Counted from the first letter of the stretch, positions 37,905 to 46,633 are shown. The stretch: DNA of 64,000 bases from Alphaproteobacteria bacterium (GCA_018823325.1 JAHJIJ010000030.1:124001-188000), one strand, 5' to 3'. The notes: generated from the sequence alone by a model not told the origin. Translations and numbers: made by a program.

Positions 37905-38654
37905 ATGATCAGTCGGGTGATGATGGACCGCATCGCGGGAGGCCGCTGGCTGCTGGTGCTGATTGCGCCACTGCTGCTGACCAGTTGCCTGCTCGTGCCG
38001 ACGCGCTTCCAGGCCAGCCTCGACATTCAGCCCGATCGCAGCTTCACGTTCGCTTATGTGGGCGAAGTGCAGCTGATGAAGAGCAATCCGCCGTCCATGC
38101 CGGAGAGCCCCTTCAACGAAGGCGAGGCGGAGGACGGCTCGGAAGAAGCGGTCATATTCAAGATCAGCGACGAGACCGAGAGCGCCGAGAGCGACGAAGC
38201 CCAGCTTCAGCGACTCGCCGAGGCGCTGAGCAAGGAATATGGCTATCGCTCCGCGCGCTACATCGGCGACCGCAAGCTGGCCATCGACTACAGGATCAGC
38301 GGACGGCTGGACCATGGCTTCGTCTTTCCGTTCAACCCGGATGGCGAAATCGTGATGCCGTTCCTCGCGATCGAGCTGCGCGGCAAGGACCGGGTGCGCG
38401 TGAAGGCGCCGGGTTTCGCCAATGATAGCCAGGGCACAGGTTCGCCGATGGGCGGCATGATGACGGGCAGCGAAAGCCCCGGCGACCTGCTCGACGGGAC
38501 ATTCACACTGACCACCGGCGCGGAAATCGTCAGCCAGAATCAGGAGGACGGCGCCGAGACGATGACCGACGGGCGGCGGCAGATTGTCTGGAAGATCACG
38601 CCGGCGACGAAAGACGCGCCGATGGCTGTGCTGAAGGTTGCGCCGCTGCCGTGA
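37905..38654 (+). CDS. predicted lipoprotein of unknown function
   Basis: A 249-residue envelope protein with a lipobox (LLLTSC, Cys28 counting from ATG 37905; an ATG at 37923 is also possible). The mature part starts with TRFQASLDIQPDRSFTFAYVGEVQ and has an acidic stretch at about 65-95. No family name comes to mind. It overlaps the DUF2147 gene by 4 bp, so the two are probably co-translated. Confidence 0.75.
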   Translation: MISRVMMDRIAGGRWLLVLIAPLLLTSCLLVPTRFQASLDIQPDRSFTFAYVGEVQLMKSNPPSMPESPFNEGEAEDGSEEAVIFKISDETESAESDEAQLQRLAEALSKEYGYRSARYIGDRKLAIDYRISGRLDHGFVFPFNPDGEIVMPFLAIELRGKDRVRVKAPGFANDSQGTGSPMGGMMTGSESPGDLLDGTFTLTTGAEIVSQNQEDGAETMTDGRRQIVWKITPATKDAPMAVLKVAPLP

Positions 38655-39064
38655 GGATGTGGGTCTTTTCGTCTCTGGTGGGCTTGGCGACTCTCGCGCT
38701 GACGCCCGGCGCGCATGCCGCAGAGGCCGAATCCTTCGGCACTTGGACCAATCCGCAACGCAGCGTGCAGGTGCGCGCACATCGCTGCGGCGAGGCAATG
38801 TGCGGCACGGTGGTGCAGGCCAACGAGAAGGCCCGCGCCGATGCGCGCAAGGGCGGCGTGGATGATCTCATTGGGGCGCGACTGTTCAACGGCTTCGTGC
38901 CGGAGAAGGAGAATGTGTGGCGCGGCAAGGTGTTCGTGCCGGATATCGGCAAGACCTTCTCGGGCACGATCACGCTCGTCGACGAGCGGACGCTGAGCGC
39001 GCAGGGCTGCCTGATCGGCCGCATCGGCTGCCGATCGCAGGTCTGGACGCGGGTGAGGGAATAG
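38651..39064 (+). CDS. DUF2147 domain-containing exported protein
   Basis: A 137-residue secreted protein with a signal peptide (VFSSLVGLATLALTPGAHA) and the DUF2147 pattern ESFGTWTNPQRSVQVRAHRCG, CGTVVQANEKAR, IGARLFNGFVPEKENVWRGKVFVPD and LSAQGCLIGRIGCRSQVWTR. Lipocalin-like beta barrel, role unknown. GTG 38651 overlaps the preceding lipoprotein stop; ATG 38657 is an equally good start. Confidence 0.85.
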   Translation: MRMWVFSSLVGLATLALTPGAHAAEAESFGTWTNPQRSVQVRAHRCGEAMCGTVVQANEKARADARKGGVDDLIGARLFNGFVPEKENVWRGKVFVPDIGKTFSGTITLVDERTLSAQGCLIGRIGCRSQVWTRVRE

Positions 39065-39110
39065 TCATCTCCAGCGGTCTGCCGGAACACGACAACGAAG
39101 CTGCAGTTGC

Positions 39111-39234
39111 TCTCTCCCCTTCAGGGGAGAGAAACGGAGGCTTGTCAGCGTGCTGACTAGCCGAAGTTGAGAGGGGGCGAGCAGCCGGAGAACGACCTCC
39201 CCTCTCCCAACCCTCTCCCCTGAAGGGGAGAGGG
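39111..39234. repeat. two copies of a CTCTCCCCT-palindrome repeat
   Basis: TCTCTCCCCT-TC-AGGGGAGAGA (39111-39132) and CCCTCTCCCCT-GA-AGGGGAGAGGG (39211-39234) are near-identical short palindromes about 80 bp apart in a gene-free 285-bp interval. A third relative lies at 43997-44025. They look like REP-type dispersed elements. Confidence 0.7.
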
Positions 39235-39349
39235 CTACGCCGGCTTTGCACAACTTCACGCAGTCCAACAGCCGCGACCCAGTCGTCGAAAGCTGACATC
39301 CGCCCAACGAAATGTTCGACGACGCAAGACTGCCCAGGCCGTCCCCGTC

Positions 39350-39667
39350 TCAGTCTTCCGGTGCGATCGTGACCGTCATGCCCTCAAGCTCCGGACCGAC
39401 CGGAAGCTGGCAGGACAGGCGACTCGACGCATTGCGATGCTCGGAGCTGTCGAGCAGATCGTCCTCGTCGCCCTTGAGCGGGGGCAGCTTGTCGGCATAG
39501 GCTTCATCGACATAGACATGGCAGGTCGCGCAGGAGCAGCAGCCGCCGCAGATGGCCAGCAGCTCGTCAATTCCATTATCGCGGATCACTTCCATGACCG
39601 TATGGCCATTCTGGGCCTCGATCTCGTGGCGCGCGCCGTCCCGTGTCACAACCGTCAATTGCGGCAT
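39350..39667 (-). CDS. adrenodoxin-type [2Fe-2S] ferredoxin
   Basis: A 105-residue vertebrate-type ferredoxin. Cluster ligands are in the pattern C-x5-C-x2-C ([10 protein letters not shown]) with the distant fourth Cys in [10 protein letters not shown]. The acidic segment [19 protein letters not shown] is the partner-docking helix. ATG 39667 is chosen because it starts the first beta strand ([11 protein letters not shown]). Such ferredoxins serve cytochromes P450 or Rieske oxygenases in sphingomonads; no such partner is beside it. Confidence 0.92.
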   Translation of the reverse strand: MPQLTVVTRDGARHEIEAQNGHTVMEVIRDNGIDELLAICGGCCSCATCHVYVDEAYADKLPPLKGDEDDLLDSSEHRNASSRLSCQLPVGPELEGMTVTIAPED

Positions 39668-39761
39668 TTTTCTCTCCAAACCATGGTGCGGCTCGCTATG
39701 AGGGGCTGTTGGACAGAAATCAACCCGGCGACGCGCGCGGGTGTTTATCCCGGGGCGAACC

Positions 39762-40376
39762 ATGCTCGATGAGACGGCATTGCGAACATCGCTGGATGCC
39801 CTGGCAGCAGACCAGCCGGCGATTGCCGCGCTGATCGAGCGGCTGGGCTATCCGCAACAGCGCCAGCGCGCGCCCGGCTATGAGACGCTGCTGCGCACCA
39901 TCGTCGGGCAGCAAGTCAGCGTCGCCGCAGCGGCCTCGGTATGGAACAAGCTGGAGGCGGCTGTGGGCGAAGGCTGCGCGCCGGAGGCCCTGCTGGCGCA
40001 GGATTACGACACGCTGCGCGCCTGCGGCCTCTCCCGCCAGAAGCAGGGCTATGCCCGCAGCCTCGCCGAGCTGGTGGTGAGCGGCGCGCTCGACCTGCAC
40101 GCCCTGCCCGAGGATGACGAGGAAGCGATTGCCGCGCTCGTCCGGGTCAAGGGCATCGGGCGCTGGTCGGCGGAAATCTACCTGCTGTTCGCCGAAGGGC
40201 GCAAGGACATCTGGCCGGCGGGCGACCTCGCCGTGCAGATCGCCGTCGGGCAGATCATGGGCCTCGACGCGCGCCCTGCCGAGCGCGAGACGCGCGCGCT
40301 GGCGGAAAGCTGGCGCCCGCACCGCAGCGCCATGGCCCTGATGGCCTGGCATCATTACAACACGCGGGTGCTGTGA
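39762..40376 (+). CDS. AlkA-like DNA-3-methyladenine glycosylase (HhH-GPD)
   Basis: A 204-residue base-excision glycosylase. It has the helix-hairpin-helix [14 protein letters not shown] and, 15 residues on, the catalytic Asp in WPAGDLAVQ, the HhH-GPD arrangement. [15 protein letters not shown] is the conserved first helix region. It lacks the Ada or N-terminal AlkA domain. ATG 39762 is used. It is divergent from the ferredoxin gene 95 bp upstream. Confidence 0.9.
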   Translation: MLDETALRTSLDALAADQPAIAALIERLGYPQQRQRAPGYETLLRTIVGQQVSVAAAASVWNKLEAAVGEGCAPEALLAQDYDTLRACGLSRQKQGYARSLAELVVSGALDLHALPEDDEEAIAALVRVKGIGRWSAEIYLLFAEGRKDIWPAGDLAVQIAVGQIMGLDARPAERETRALAESWRPHRSAMALMAWHHYNTRVL

Positions 40377-40391
40377 TGCGCGGGGGCACTC

Positions 40392-40685
40392 TCACACCAG
40401 CGCGTCGATCTCCTTGGCGAGCGCAATGTCCCGAGCGCTCAGCCCGGCGGCATCATGCGTGGTCAGGCGAATATCGACGCGGTTGTAGACGTTCGACCAT
40501 TCCGGGTGATGATCGGCGCGCTCGGCAAGCAGGGCGACCTTGCTCATGAAACCGAAGGCAGCGACGAAATCGGCAAAGCGCAGGCTGCGGCTGATGCCGC
40601 TGGCGTCATCGGAGAGGCGCCAGTCCGGCAAGTCCGCGAGCGCGGCGGCGCGCTCCTCATCGGTGAGACGGGCAATCCGGGGCAT
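40392..40685 (-). CDS. pterin-4a-carbinolamine dehydratase
   Basis: A 97-residue PhhB/DCoH-type enzyme that recycles tetrahydropterin. Active-site features are [42 protein letters not shown] read in blocks: the DHHPEW histidines and the LTTHDAGG-like turn. ATG 40685 is the natural start ([12 protein letters not shown]). It is convergent with the glycosylase and divergent from ccmA. Confidence 0.93.
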   Translation of the reverse strand: MPRIARLTDEERAAALADLPDWRLSDDASGISRSLRFADFVAAFGFMSKVALLAERADHHPEWSNVYNRVDIRLTTHDAAGLSARDIALAKEIDALV

Positions 40686-40727
40686 GGCAGTCTCCTTGGT
40701 GAGCGGCCTCTTGTCGGCCAGCGCGGC

Positions 40728-41354
40728 ATGGGCGGTCAAGGCTTGAGCGGCGCGGCGCTGGCCCTGCGCGATCTCGCTTGCCTGCGCGGCGGGCGGCTGC
40801 TGTTCGCGGGCGTCAATCTCATGCTGGGGGCAGGCGGCAGCGCGCAGATCGCCGGGCCGAACGGCATCGGCAAATCGAGCCTGCTGCGGATCATCGCGGG
40901 ACTGCTGCGGCCTTTTGCCGGCAGTGTGGACTGCACGGGCACCGTCGCGCTGACCGACGAGCTGGATGCGCTCGACCGCGAGCGGACGGTGCGGGACGCC
41001 CTCGCCTTCTGGGCGAAGGTGGACGAGGTGCCGGCAGAGCGGATCGAGGCGGCGCTGGACGATCTCGCGATTGCGCATCTGCGCGATATTCCGGTGCGAA
41101 TGCTCTCGACCGGCCAGCGCAAGCGCGCGGCACTGGCGCGCACGCTCATCACCGGCGCGCCGATCTGGCTGCTCGATGAGCCCGCGAATGGCCTCGACGT
41201 CGCATCGGCGGCGCAACTCGGGGCACTGGTGGAGCGCCACCGGGCGGAGGGCGGCATCGTGCTTGCCGCCTCGCACATGCCGCTGGCCTGGACGCAGGAC
41301 GCGGTAATCGAGCTGCGTGCGCCCGACCCAGACCTCGGGAAGCGCGAGACATGA
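40728..41354 (+). CDS. ccmA: haem exporter ATP-binding protein CcmA
   Basis: A 208-residue ABC ATPase of the cytochrome c maturation system I, which energises release of holo-CcmE. Walker A is GPNGIGKSS, the signature [14 protein letters not shown], and Walker [13 protein letters not shown] with a switch His in AASHMP. Length is typical. It overlaps ccmB by 4 bp (ATGA). The other ccm genes are not in the window. Confidence 0.93.
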   Translation: MGGQGLSGAALALRDLACLRGGRLLFAGVNLMLGAGGSAQIAGPNGIGKSSLLRIIAGLLRPFAGSVDCTGTVALTDELDALDRERTVRDALAFWAKVDEVPAERIEAALDDLAIAHLRDIPVRMLSTGQRKRAALARTLITGAPIWLLDEPANGLDVASAAQLGALVERHRAEGGIVLAASHMPLAWTQDAVIELRAPDPDLGKRET

Positions 41355-41992
41355 TCGGGCCGATCATCCTGCGCGATCTTGGCCGCGCGTGGCGCAGCGG
41401 CGGGCTTTGGCTGCCACTGGCGTTCCTGCTGCTCATCGCGGCGCTATTTCCTTTTGCGGTAGGGCCGAATGCCACGCTGCTGAGCCAGACCGGGGGCGGG
41501 CTGCTGTGGGTCGCCGCGCTGCTGGCCAGCCTGCTGCCGATCGACCGGCTGATCGACCCGGACAGGGACAGCGGCGTGATCGACCAGCTCGTGCTGCGCG
41601 GCGTGGGCGAAGGAACGATCCTGTTCGCCAAGGGCGTGGCGCACTGGCTGAGCTTTGGCCCGCCGCTGCTGATCGCCGCGATTCCGGCGGGCGCGCTGCT
41701 CAAGCTGGAGCCGGAGACGCTGCGGCTGGTGATGATCGGCCTTGCGCTCGGCACGCCGGGTCTCGCCGCGCTCGCACTGCTGGTGGCGGCGCTGACCGCT
41801 GGCCTGCGGGGGAGCGGGGCGCTTACGGGGTTGCTGGTGCTGCCGCTGGCGGTGCCGATCCTGATCTTCGGTGCGGGCGCGCTGCAATTCGGCGGCGAAA
41901 GCGCGCTCAAGCTGGTGGCGGCCTGCTCGTTGCTACTGTGCGTGGTGGCGCCGGTGGCCGGCGGCGCGGCACTAAGGGCGGGGCGGGATTGA
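41351..41992 (+). CDS. ccmB: haem exporter permease CcmB
   Basis: A 213-residue protein with six membrane helices, the permease partner of CcmA. The opening [22 protein letters not shown] and the block [24 protein letters not shown] are characteristic. Coupled to ccmA through an ATGA overlap. In many genomes ccmC and ccmD follow; here the next 1 kb holds repeats and small accessory genes. Confidence 0.93.
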   Translation: MIGPIILRDLGRAWRSGGLWLPLAFLLLIAALFPFAVGPNATLLSQTGGGLLWVAALLASLLPIDRLIDPDRDSGVIDQLVLRGVGEGTILFAKGVAHWLSFGPPLLIAAIPAGALLKLEPETLRLVMIGLALGTPGLAALALLVAALTAGLRGSGALTGLLVLPLAVPILIFGAGALQFGGESALKLVAACSLLLCVVAPVAGGAALRAGRD

Positions 41993-42023
41993 GGGCGCAA
42001 CCGTTGGTCCGCCGTACTCATCC

Positions 42024-42097
42024 CCGTTCGTGTCGAGCGAAGTCGAGACACGCCAGCACAGCGCTGAACGTGTCTCGACTTCGCTCGACACGAACGG
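42024..42097. repeat. perfect 29-bp inverted repeat (REP-like element)
   Basis: A perfect 29-bp inverted repeat, arms 42024-42052 and 42069-42097, with a 16-nt loop. The left arm begins CCGTTCGTGTCGAGCGAAG. It lies 32 bp after ccmB and can act as a strong bidirectional hairpin or terminator. It differs from the repeat families at 39.1 kb and 55.6-55.9 kb. Confidence 0.9.
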
Positions 42098-42156
42098 AGG
42101 GGAAGGCAAAGGGCAGATTTTTTGCTGAAGGCTCCTCCCTTTGCTATACGCACCCC

Positions 42157-42312
42157 ATGACGAAAACACGCGGCATATCCCTCGGCGTCGGCGTCGCCAT
42201 TGGCGTGGCGATCGGCGCGGCAATGGACAATATCGGGGCGGGCATCGGGATCGGCATTGCGCTAGCGCTTGCCATGGGGTGGCTCGGTGGACGCAAGGTT
42301 ACGCCGGATTGA
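42157..42312 (+). CDS. glycine-zipper membrane miniprotein
   Basis: A 51-residue protein (ATG 42157) with a Gly-x3-Gly rich helix: GVGVAIGVAIGAAMDNIG followed by GIGIGIALALAMGWLGGR. The spacing of glycines fits a glycine zipper membrane helix pair. It is probably a small inner-membrane protein of unknown role. Its stop overlaps a possible TTG start of the XRE fragment. Confidence 0.6.
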   Translation: MTKTRGISLGVGVAIGVAIGAAMDNIGAGIGIGIALALAMGWLGGRKVTPD

Positions 42313-42494
42313 CCGGCTTCAGTGTTGCTACCGAGGCAAAGCAGATGGCTAAGGCGCTGGGGATAGACCACCAGACCTATGCCAAGTACGAATTTCGTTC
42401 GCCGCTGCCGCAAAAACATGTCGAGCAGTTCTGTCTGATCGCGGGGGTTTCGATCGAATGGCTATTCACCGGGGAAGAGCGCAAGCGGGCTTAG
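42309..42494 (+). pseudogene. 5'-truncated XRE/Cro-type HTH regulator fragment
   Basis: The frame gives the second half of a phage-repressor type HTH: FSVATEAKQMAKALGIDHQ, TYAKYEFRSPLPQKHVEQF and GVSIEWLFTGEE. The first helix (the usual R-L-x-x-A-R-E part) is missing, and upstream in-frame sequence is the glycine-zipper gene read out of frame. A TTG at 42309 preceded by AAGG could start a 61-residue product, but a functional regulator is unlikely. Confidence 0.6.
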
Positions 42495-42991
42495 TCGCCG
42501 CTTTATTGGTAGCCGCCTGTTCGGAGCAGCCCGCCACGCAATACCAGGAACCAGCCATCGGGCGTTACGAGTACGATCTACTCGCCGCTCGCGTAGAAAC
42601 GCTGGAAAAGGCGCAACCCGTCCCGAAGGATATGGATTTAAAACTGGGCGACGACGGCTTTACCATTGTGCCATCCGATTATGGCGCCCTGACAGTCCAG
42701 CTCATTTCTGTACAACCCGAAGGCTCGGGAAGCCGCGCGACGCTAAAATTCGGCAACCCTTTGAATACGTCAATTACCGACGCACGCCTATTTGCTGGCT
42801 GGGGGAAGGTAAGCCCCAAGGGTGAGGCGCAGAAAGTCGATGGCTACAAGCATTTCACCATCCCCGGCGATATTCCAGCGGGAAGCTGGATCAACAAAAC
42901 CATCGTGATCGATGGCGTGAAGCCATCTGATTTAGGCTATATCCGCGCACTTTCCGTTTCAGGCGGCACAATCGGCTTAACTGTGAGGTAG
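42458..42991 (+). CDS. predicted lipoprotein of unknown function
   Basis: A 177-residue protein with an export signal and lipobox LLVAAC (Cys21). The mature part has a short coiled coil (YEYDLLAARVETLEKAQ), then a beta domain (FTIVPSDYGALTVQLISV, ATLKFGNPLNTSITDARLFAGWG) resembling an Ig-like or FxLYD-type fold. I do not assign a family. It overlaps the XRE fragment by 37 bp in another frame, and its sequence is less GC-rich than neighbours, which suggests later arrival. Confidence 0.65.
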   Translation: MAIHRGRAQAGLVAALLVAACSEQPATQYQEPAIGRYEYDLLAARVETLEKAQPVPKDMDLKLGDDGFTIVPSDYGALTVQLISVQPEGSGSRATLKFGNPLNTSITDARLFAGWGKVSPKGEAQKVDGYKHFTIPGDIPAGSWINKTIVIDGVKPSDLGYIRALSVSGGTIGLTVR

Positions 42992-42994
42992 TTC

Positions 42995-43008
42995 CCCGCG
43001 AAAGCGGG
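42995..43008. terminator. short GAAA-tetraloop hairpin after the lipoprotein gene
   Basis: CCCGC-GAAA-GCGGG directly follows the lipoprotein stop. A 5-bp GC stem with a GNRA loop and no T-run; it resembles a common dispersed palindrome of sphingomonads more than an intrinsic terminator. Confidence 0.35.
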
Positions 43009-43044
43009 AGCCCAGGGCGGTGAAGCCAGCCGCTGACTGCGTCC

Positions 43045-43926
43045 TCAGTCCCGCGTCCAGCGCGCCCAGATCGCGGTGGGGAGCAGCAGCCCCTTCGCCT
43101 CCTCACGCACCGCCAGCTCCCCGCACTCGATGCGGCCGGGCAGATCCCCCAGATGCGCGCGGAGCAATTCACCAATGGCCAGCGCCGACATGCGCACGGC
43201 ATAGACGGTGAGGAACAGGAAGCGGCTCTCGCCATCCAGCAAGCGGCGGCAATCGGCGATGAGGCCGGGCAGGTCCTCCTCCAGCCGCCAGATCTCGCCA
43301 TCCGGGCCGCGGCCATATTTGGGCGGATCGAGCAGGATGCCGTGATAGCGCCGCTCGCGACGCACCTCGCGCGCGGCGAACTTGGCGGCATCGTCGATGA
43401 TCCAGCGGACCGGATTGGCCTCCATGCCGGAGAGCGCCGCGTTGGCCCGGGCCTGCGCGACGGACTTCTTCGAGGCATCGACATGCACGCAGTGCGCGCC
43501 GGTGGCCGAGAGCGCCAGCGTGCCGACACCGGTATAGCCGAACAGGTTAAGGAACTGCGGCGCCTCCAGCCCGTGCAGCCGCTCGCGCGCCCATTGCCAG
43601 ACCGGCGCCATGTCCGGGAAGAAGCCCAGATGACGGAACGGCGTGCAACTCGCCTGAAAGCGCGCTTCCTCCCAGCGGAGTTGCCAGCCATCAGGCACCG
43701 GCTTGTCGAAATGCCAGCGGCCGCCGCCATCCTCGTCCGAGGCGGGAATGAAGCTGCCATGCGCCTGCCAGTCGGGCTGCGCGGGGAGCCACATCGCCTG
43801 CGGCTCGGGGCGGATGAAGCGATAGGGGCCGTAGCGCTCCAGCTTGCGCCCGGCGCCGCTGTCGATGAGGCCGTAATCGGCCCAGGGTTCGGCGATCATG
43901 GTGCCGAGGGGGAGATTGGCGGACAT
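43045..43926 (-). CDS. class I SAM-dependent methyltransferase, RlmI/RlmK-like
   Basis: A 293-residue Rossmann methyltransferase. Motif I is NLFGYTGVGTLALSATGA, the acidic loop is VHVDASKKSVAQARAN, and motif IV is ILLDPPKYGRG. This DPPKYG form belongs to the rRNA cytosine-5 or guanine-N2 group (RlmI, RlmK). The PUA domain of RlmI is absent. It follows thrC on the minus strand. The substrate is probably rRNA but is not proved. Confidence 0.8.
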   Translation of the reverse strand: MSANLPLGTMIAEPWADYGLIDSGAGRKLERYGPYRFIRPEPQAMWLPAQPDWQAHGSFIPASDEDGGGRWHFDKPVPDGWQLRWEEARFQASCTPFRHLGFFPDMAPVWQWARERLHGLEAPQFLNLFGYTGVGTLALSATGAHCVHVDASKKSVAQARANAALSGMEANPVRWIIDDAAKFAAREVRRERRYHGILLDPPKYGRGPDGEIWRLEEDLPGLIADCRRLLDGESRFLFLTVYAVRMSALAIGELLRAHLGDLPGRIECGELAVREEAKGLLLPTAIWARWTRD

Positions 43927-43996
43927 CAGCCTCTCCCTATCCAACACGCGGTTCGGGCGTCGGAGCGATCTGGCGCCAGCGTCGCAGGCCCCACCC

Positions 43997-44025
43997 CAAC
44001 CCCTCCCCTGAAGGAGAGGGGCTTT
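43997..44025. repeat. third copy of the CTCCCCT-palindrome repeat
   Basis: CCAACCCCTCCCCTGAAGG followed by AGAGGGGC is an imperfect version of the repeat at 39205-39234. It lies between thrC and the methyltransferase on their common strand and may weaken read-through. Confidence 0.55.
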
Positions 44026-44037
44026 AGGAAGAAGAGC

Positions 44038-45441
44038 CTAGCCACGGCGCGGGGTGGCGCGTTCCGCGATGTATTCGGTGACGGCCTCGAACGTGCCGGG
44101 CAGCGTCGCATAGCGCTCTTCGCGGCCGAAGAGATCGCCGATGCGCGAGGGGAGCGTGGGGCGCACGCCGGTCGCGCGCTCGACGGCATCGCGGAACTTG
44201 GCGGGGTGGGCGGTCGCGAGCGTGACGAGCGGCACGGAGGGATCGACCGGCACCGAACGCGCAGCGGCTAGGCCAACCGCGCTGTGCGGATCAATCACCT
44301 GATTGGCCGCGTCATAAGCCCAGCGCATGGCGCGGGACATATCATCGCCATCGATGCGGGCGGAGGCGAACAGCTTCGATGCGCCGTCGCGCTGCGCATT
44401 GGTGAGGCGCATGGCCTTGGTCGCCTCAAAACCCTTCATCTGCTCCGCCAGGGCGAGGCCATCGCGCCCGCCCAAATCGAACAGCAGCCGCTCGAAATTG
44501 GAGGAGACCTGAATGTCCATGCTTGGCGTCGCCGTCGGCACGACGCCTTCCTGGCTGTAATCGCCCTCGGAAAGCGCGCGGTGCAGAATGTCGTTCACAT
44601 TGGTGGCAACGATCAGCCGCTCGATCGGCAACCCCATGCGCGCGGCGACATAGCCGGCAAACACGTCACCGAAATTGCCAGTGGGCACCGAGAAGGCAAC
44701 CGGGCGATGCGGGGCGCCGAGGCGCACGCCGACATAGACATAATAGACCACCTGCGCGACGAGCCGCGCCCAGTTGATGCTGTTCACCGCCGAGAGATCG
44801 AACCGGCCCGCAAAATCGGCATCGTTGAACATGCGCTTCACCAGCGCCTGCGCATCATCGAAGCTGCCCTCGATGGCGATGTTGTGGACATTGGGCGCAA
44901 GCACCGTTGTCATCTGGCGGCGCTGCACGTCCGAGACGCGATCCGCCGGGTGCAGCATGAAGATGTCGATCTTGGCGCGGCCGGCGACGGCATCAATCGC
45001 CGCAGAGCCGGTGTCGCCGGAGGTGGCGCCAACGATGGTGAGATGCGTATCGCGGCGGCTCAGGAACTTCTCGAACAGCAGGCCGAGCATCTGCAGCGCG
45101 ACATCCTTGAACGCCAGCGTCGGCCCGTGGAAGAGCTCGAGCAGCCAGTGCTGATGATCGAGCTGAACGAGCGGCGTGACAGCTGCATGCGAGAAGCGGC
45201 CATAAGCCTGCGTGCAGATCTCGCGCAGCTCGTCCTCGGTCAGGCAATCGCCCACGAACGGCCTGATGACCCGCACCGCCGTCTCGACATAGGAGAGGCC
45301 GCGCATGGCCTCCAGCTCCGCCGTGGAGAAGCTGGGCCACTGCTCGGGCAGGTAAAGACCGCCGTCGCTCGCCAGCCCTGCCAGCGTTGCGCCTTCGAAA
45401 TTCAGCGCAGCCGCGCGCCCTCTGGTGCTCACATATTGCAT
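44038..45441 (-). CDS. thrC: threonine synthase
   Basis: A 467-residue PLP enzyme converting O-phosphohomoserine to threonine. The N-terminus MQYVSTRG fixes the start at ATG 45441. The PLP lysine is in HGPTLAFKDVALQML, with GATSGDTGSAAIDAVAG (phosphate cup) and VPTGNFGDVFAGYVA. Long form of ThrC as in other alphaproteobacteria. It follows the SURF1 gene by 45 bp at the end of the oxidase block, an arrangement common in Sphingomonadales. Confidence 0.95.
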   Translation of the reverse strand: MQYVSTRGRAAALNFEGATLAGLASDGGLYLPEQWPSFSTAELEAMRGLSYVETAVRVIRPFVGDCLTEDELREICTQAYGRFSHAAVTPLVQLDHQHWLLELFHGPTLAFKDVALQMLGLLFEKFLSRRDTHLTIVGATSGDTGSAAIDAVAGRAKIDIFMLHPADRVSDVQRRQMTTVLAPNVHNIAIEGSFDDAQALVKRMFNDADFAGRFDLSAVNSINWARLVAQVVYYVYVGVRLGAPHRPVAFSVPTGNFGDVFAGYVAARMGLPIERLIVATNVNDILHRALSEGDYSQEGVVPTATPSMDIQVSSNFERLLFDLGGRDGLALAEQMKGFEATKAMRLTNAQRDGASKLFASARIDGDDMSRAMRWAYDAANQVIDPHSAVGLAAARSVPVDPSVPLVTLATAHPAKFRDAVERATGVRPTLPSRIGDLFGREERYATLPGTFEAVTEYIAERATPRRG

Positions 45442-45486
45442 GATCGGGGCCTTAGCGATGCGTCGCCCGTTGCGCAACGGAGTGGA

Positions 45487-46125
45487 TTAGTCGCGCGGCG
45501 CTTCGGCTGACCAGCGCTTGCGCAGGGCGAGGACGTAGATCACCGCCGCGATCCCCGCGAAGAGGAACCACTGCACCATGTAGGAGCGGTGATTGTTCGG
45601 CACGGACGCAGGATCGGGCGGCGCTGAAGCGGTGAGGCCCGGCGCCGGCTCGTCCGACACGATCATCAGGCGCAGCGGCGGCGCCTTGCCCTGCATGCGA
45701 TCGATGAGCGATGAATTGTCCGGCTCATGCGTGGCAACGCCGGTGACCGGGCCACCTGCCCATTCCGCCTTCACGTCCGGGCGCTTGCTCACACCCATGT
45801 CCACGATCAGGCCGGGCCCTTCCGCGCCGGTCGCGCAATAGGCGATGTGGCGCCAGCCGGTCTGCCCCTCGCGCGAGCGGCCGCCAATCACTTGCCAGTC
45901 AACGACGCGCAGGCAATTGGCCGAGAGCCGGCGGAACATGAACCGCTCGTCGGTGGGGTTCTGGCGCGGATAAGCGGTGACCGGCAGGTCCAGATTCGCG
46001 CGCCAGGCATCCAGCGCCGCTTCCTTCTGCTGCGCCCGGCCGAGTTGCCAGATGCCGAGCGCGATCATCACCGCGATGGCCAGGCCCACGAGCAGCGTCG
46101 GCACAAGTGGCAGGCGGTGCTTCAT
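45487..46125 (-). CDS. SURF1 family cytochrome oxidase assembly protein
   Basis: A 212-residue protein with the SURF1 layout: an N-terminal helix (LVGLAIAVMIALGIWQLGRAQQK), a periplasmic domain, and a C-terminal helix with YMVQWFLFAGIAAVIYV. GWRHIAYCATGAEGPGLIVDMG is the usual middle block. It helps insert haem a into subunit I. Its start overlaps the DUF983 stop (ATGA). Confidence 0.92.
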   Translation of the reverse strand: MKHRLPLVPTLLVGLAIAVMIALGIWQLGRAQQKEAALDAWRANLDLPVTAYPRQNPTDERFMFRRLSANCLRVVDWQVIGGRSREGQTGWRHIAYCATGAEGPGLIVDMGVSKRPDVKAEWAGGPVTGVATHEPDNSSLIDRMQGKAPPLRLMIVSDEPAPGLTASAPPDPASVPNNHRSYMVQWFLFAGIAAVIYVLALRKRWSAEAPRD

Positions 46126-46565
46126 GGTGCGCGATCCGTTGGCGGCGCCTCGGCGATCCGCCCCTCGCGCGCCTGATTGCGATACTCGATAATCAGCAAG
46201 GCCGCCTTGGAGACGCGCAAGCAGTAGACGACCAGCGCAGTGGTGAGCGGCACCCAGAGCAGGATGTGAACCCAGAAGGGCGGGTTGGCGGCAAGCTGAA
46301 CGGTCAACGCCAGCGCCGTAACCAGTCCACCAACGATGAGGATGAGGAACGCCGCCGGACCATCGCCGACATTGAACGCGGCGAGATCAAGCCCGCAGGC
46401 CCGGCAGCGCGGCGCGAATCGCACCCAGCTATCGAACAAGGGGCCGATGTCGCAGCGGGGGCAGCGTGCCTTGAGGCTCGCCTGCACCAGATGAACAGGC
46501 GCGACCGGGCCGGAGGCGATCGGGGCTGCAGTCTGCCCCTCAGGCACAGGCTTGTTCTCGGTCAT
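46122..46565 (-). CDS. DUF983 protein with zinc-ribbon
   Basis: A 147-residue protein with two CxxC knuckles (RCPRCDIGPLFDSWVRFAPRCRACG) and two membrane helices (FLILIVGGLVTALALTV, WVHILLWVPLTTALVVYCL). DUF983 commonly sits in the oxidase operon of alphaproteobacteria; it is thought to help oxidase assembly, but no activity is established. It is coupled to the SURF1 gene by a 4-bp overlap. Confidence 0.9.
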   Translation of the reverse strand: MTENKPVPEGQTAAPIASGPVAPVHLVQASLKARCPRCDIGPLFDSWVRFAPRCRACGLDLAAFNVGDGPAAFLILIVGGLVTALALTVQLAANPPFWVHILLWVPLTTALVVYCLRVSKAALLIIEYRNQAREGRIAEAPPTDRAP

Positions 46566-46604
46566 GTCTTATGTCCTTCCCCGCACGGCCATGCCTGAAA
46601 CGAA

Positions 46605-46633
46605 GCAGCGCGCGGAAAACCTCCGCGCGCTGC
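46605..46633 (-). terminator. strong hairpin between ctaE and DUF983
   Basis: GCAGCGCGCGGA and TCCGCGCGCTGC form a perfect 12-bp stem with a 5-nt loop, 72 bp after the ctaE stop. On the transcribed strand it is followed by TTCGTTT, a weak U-tract. It may be a partial terminator that lowers DUF983, SURF1 and thrC expression relative to ctaE. Confidence 0.6.

Noticed and set aside
39111..39234. Repeats considered as a CRISPR array
   Set aside because: Two palindromic units with unequal spacing, no spacer series and no cas genes; better explained as REP elements.
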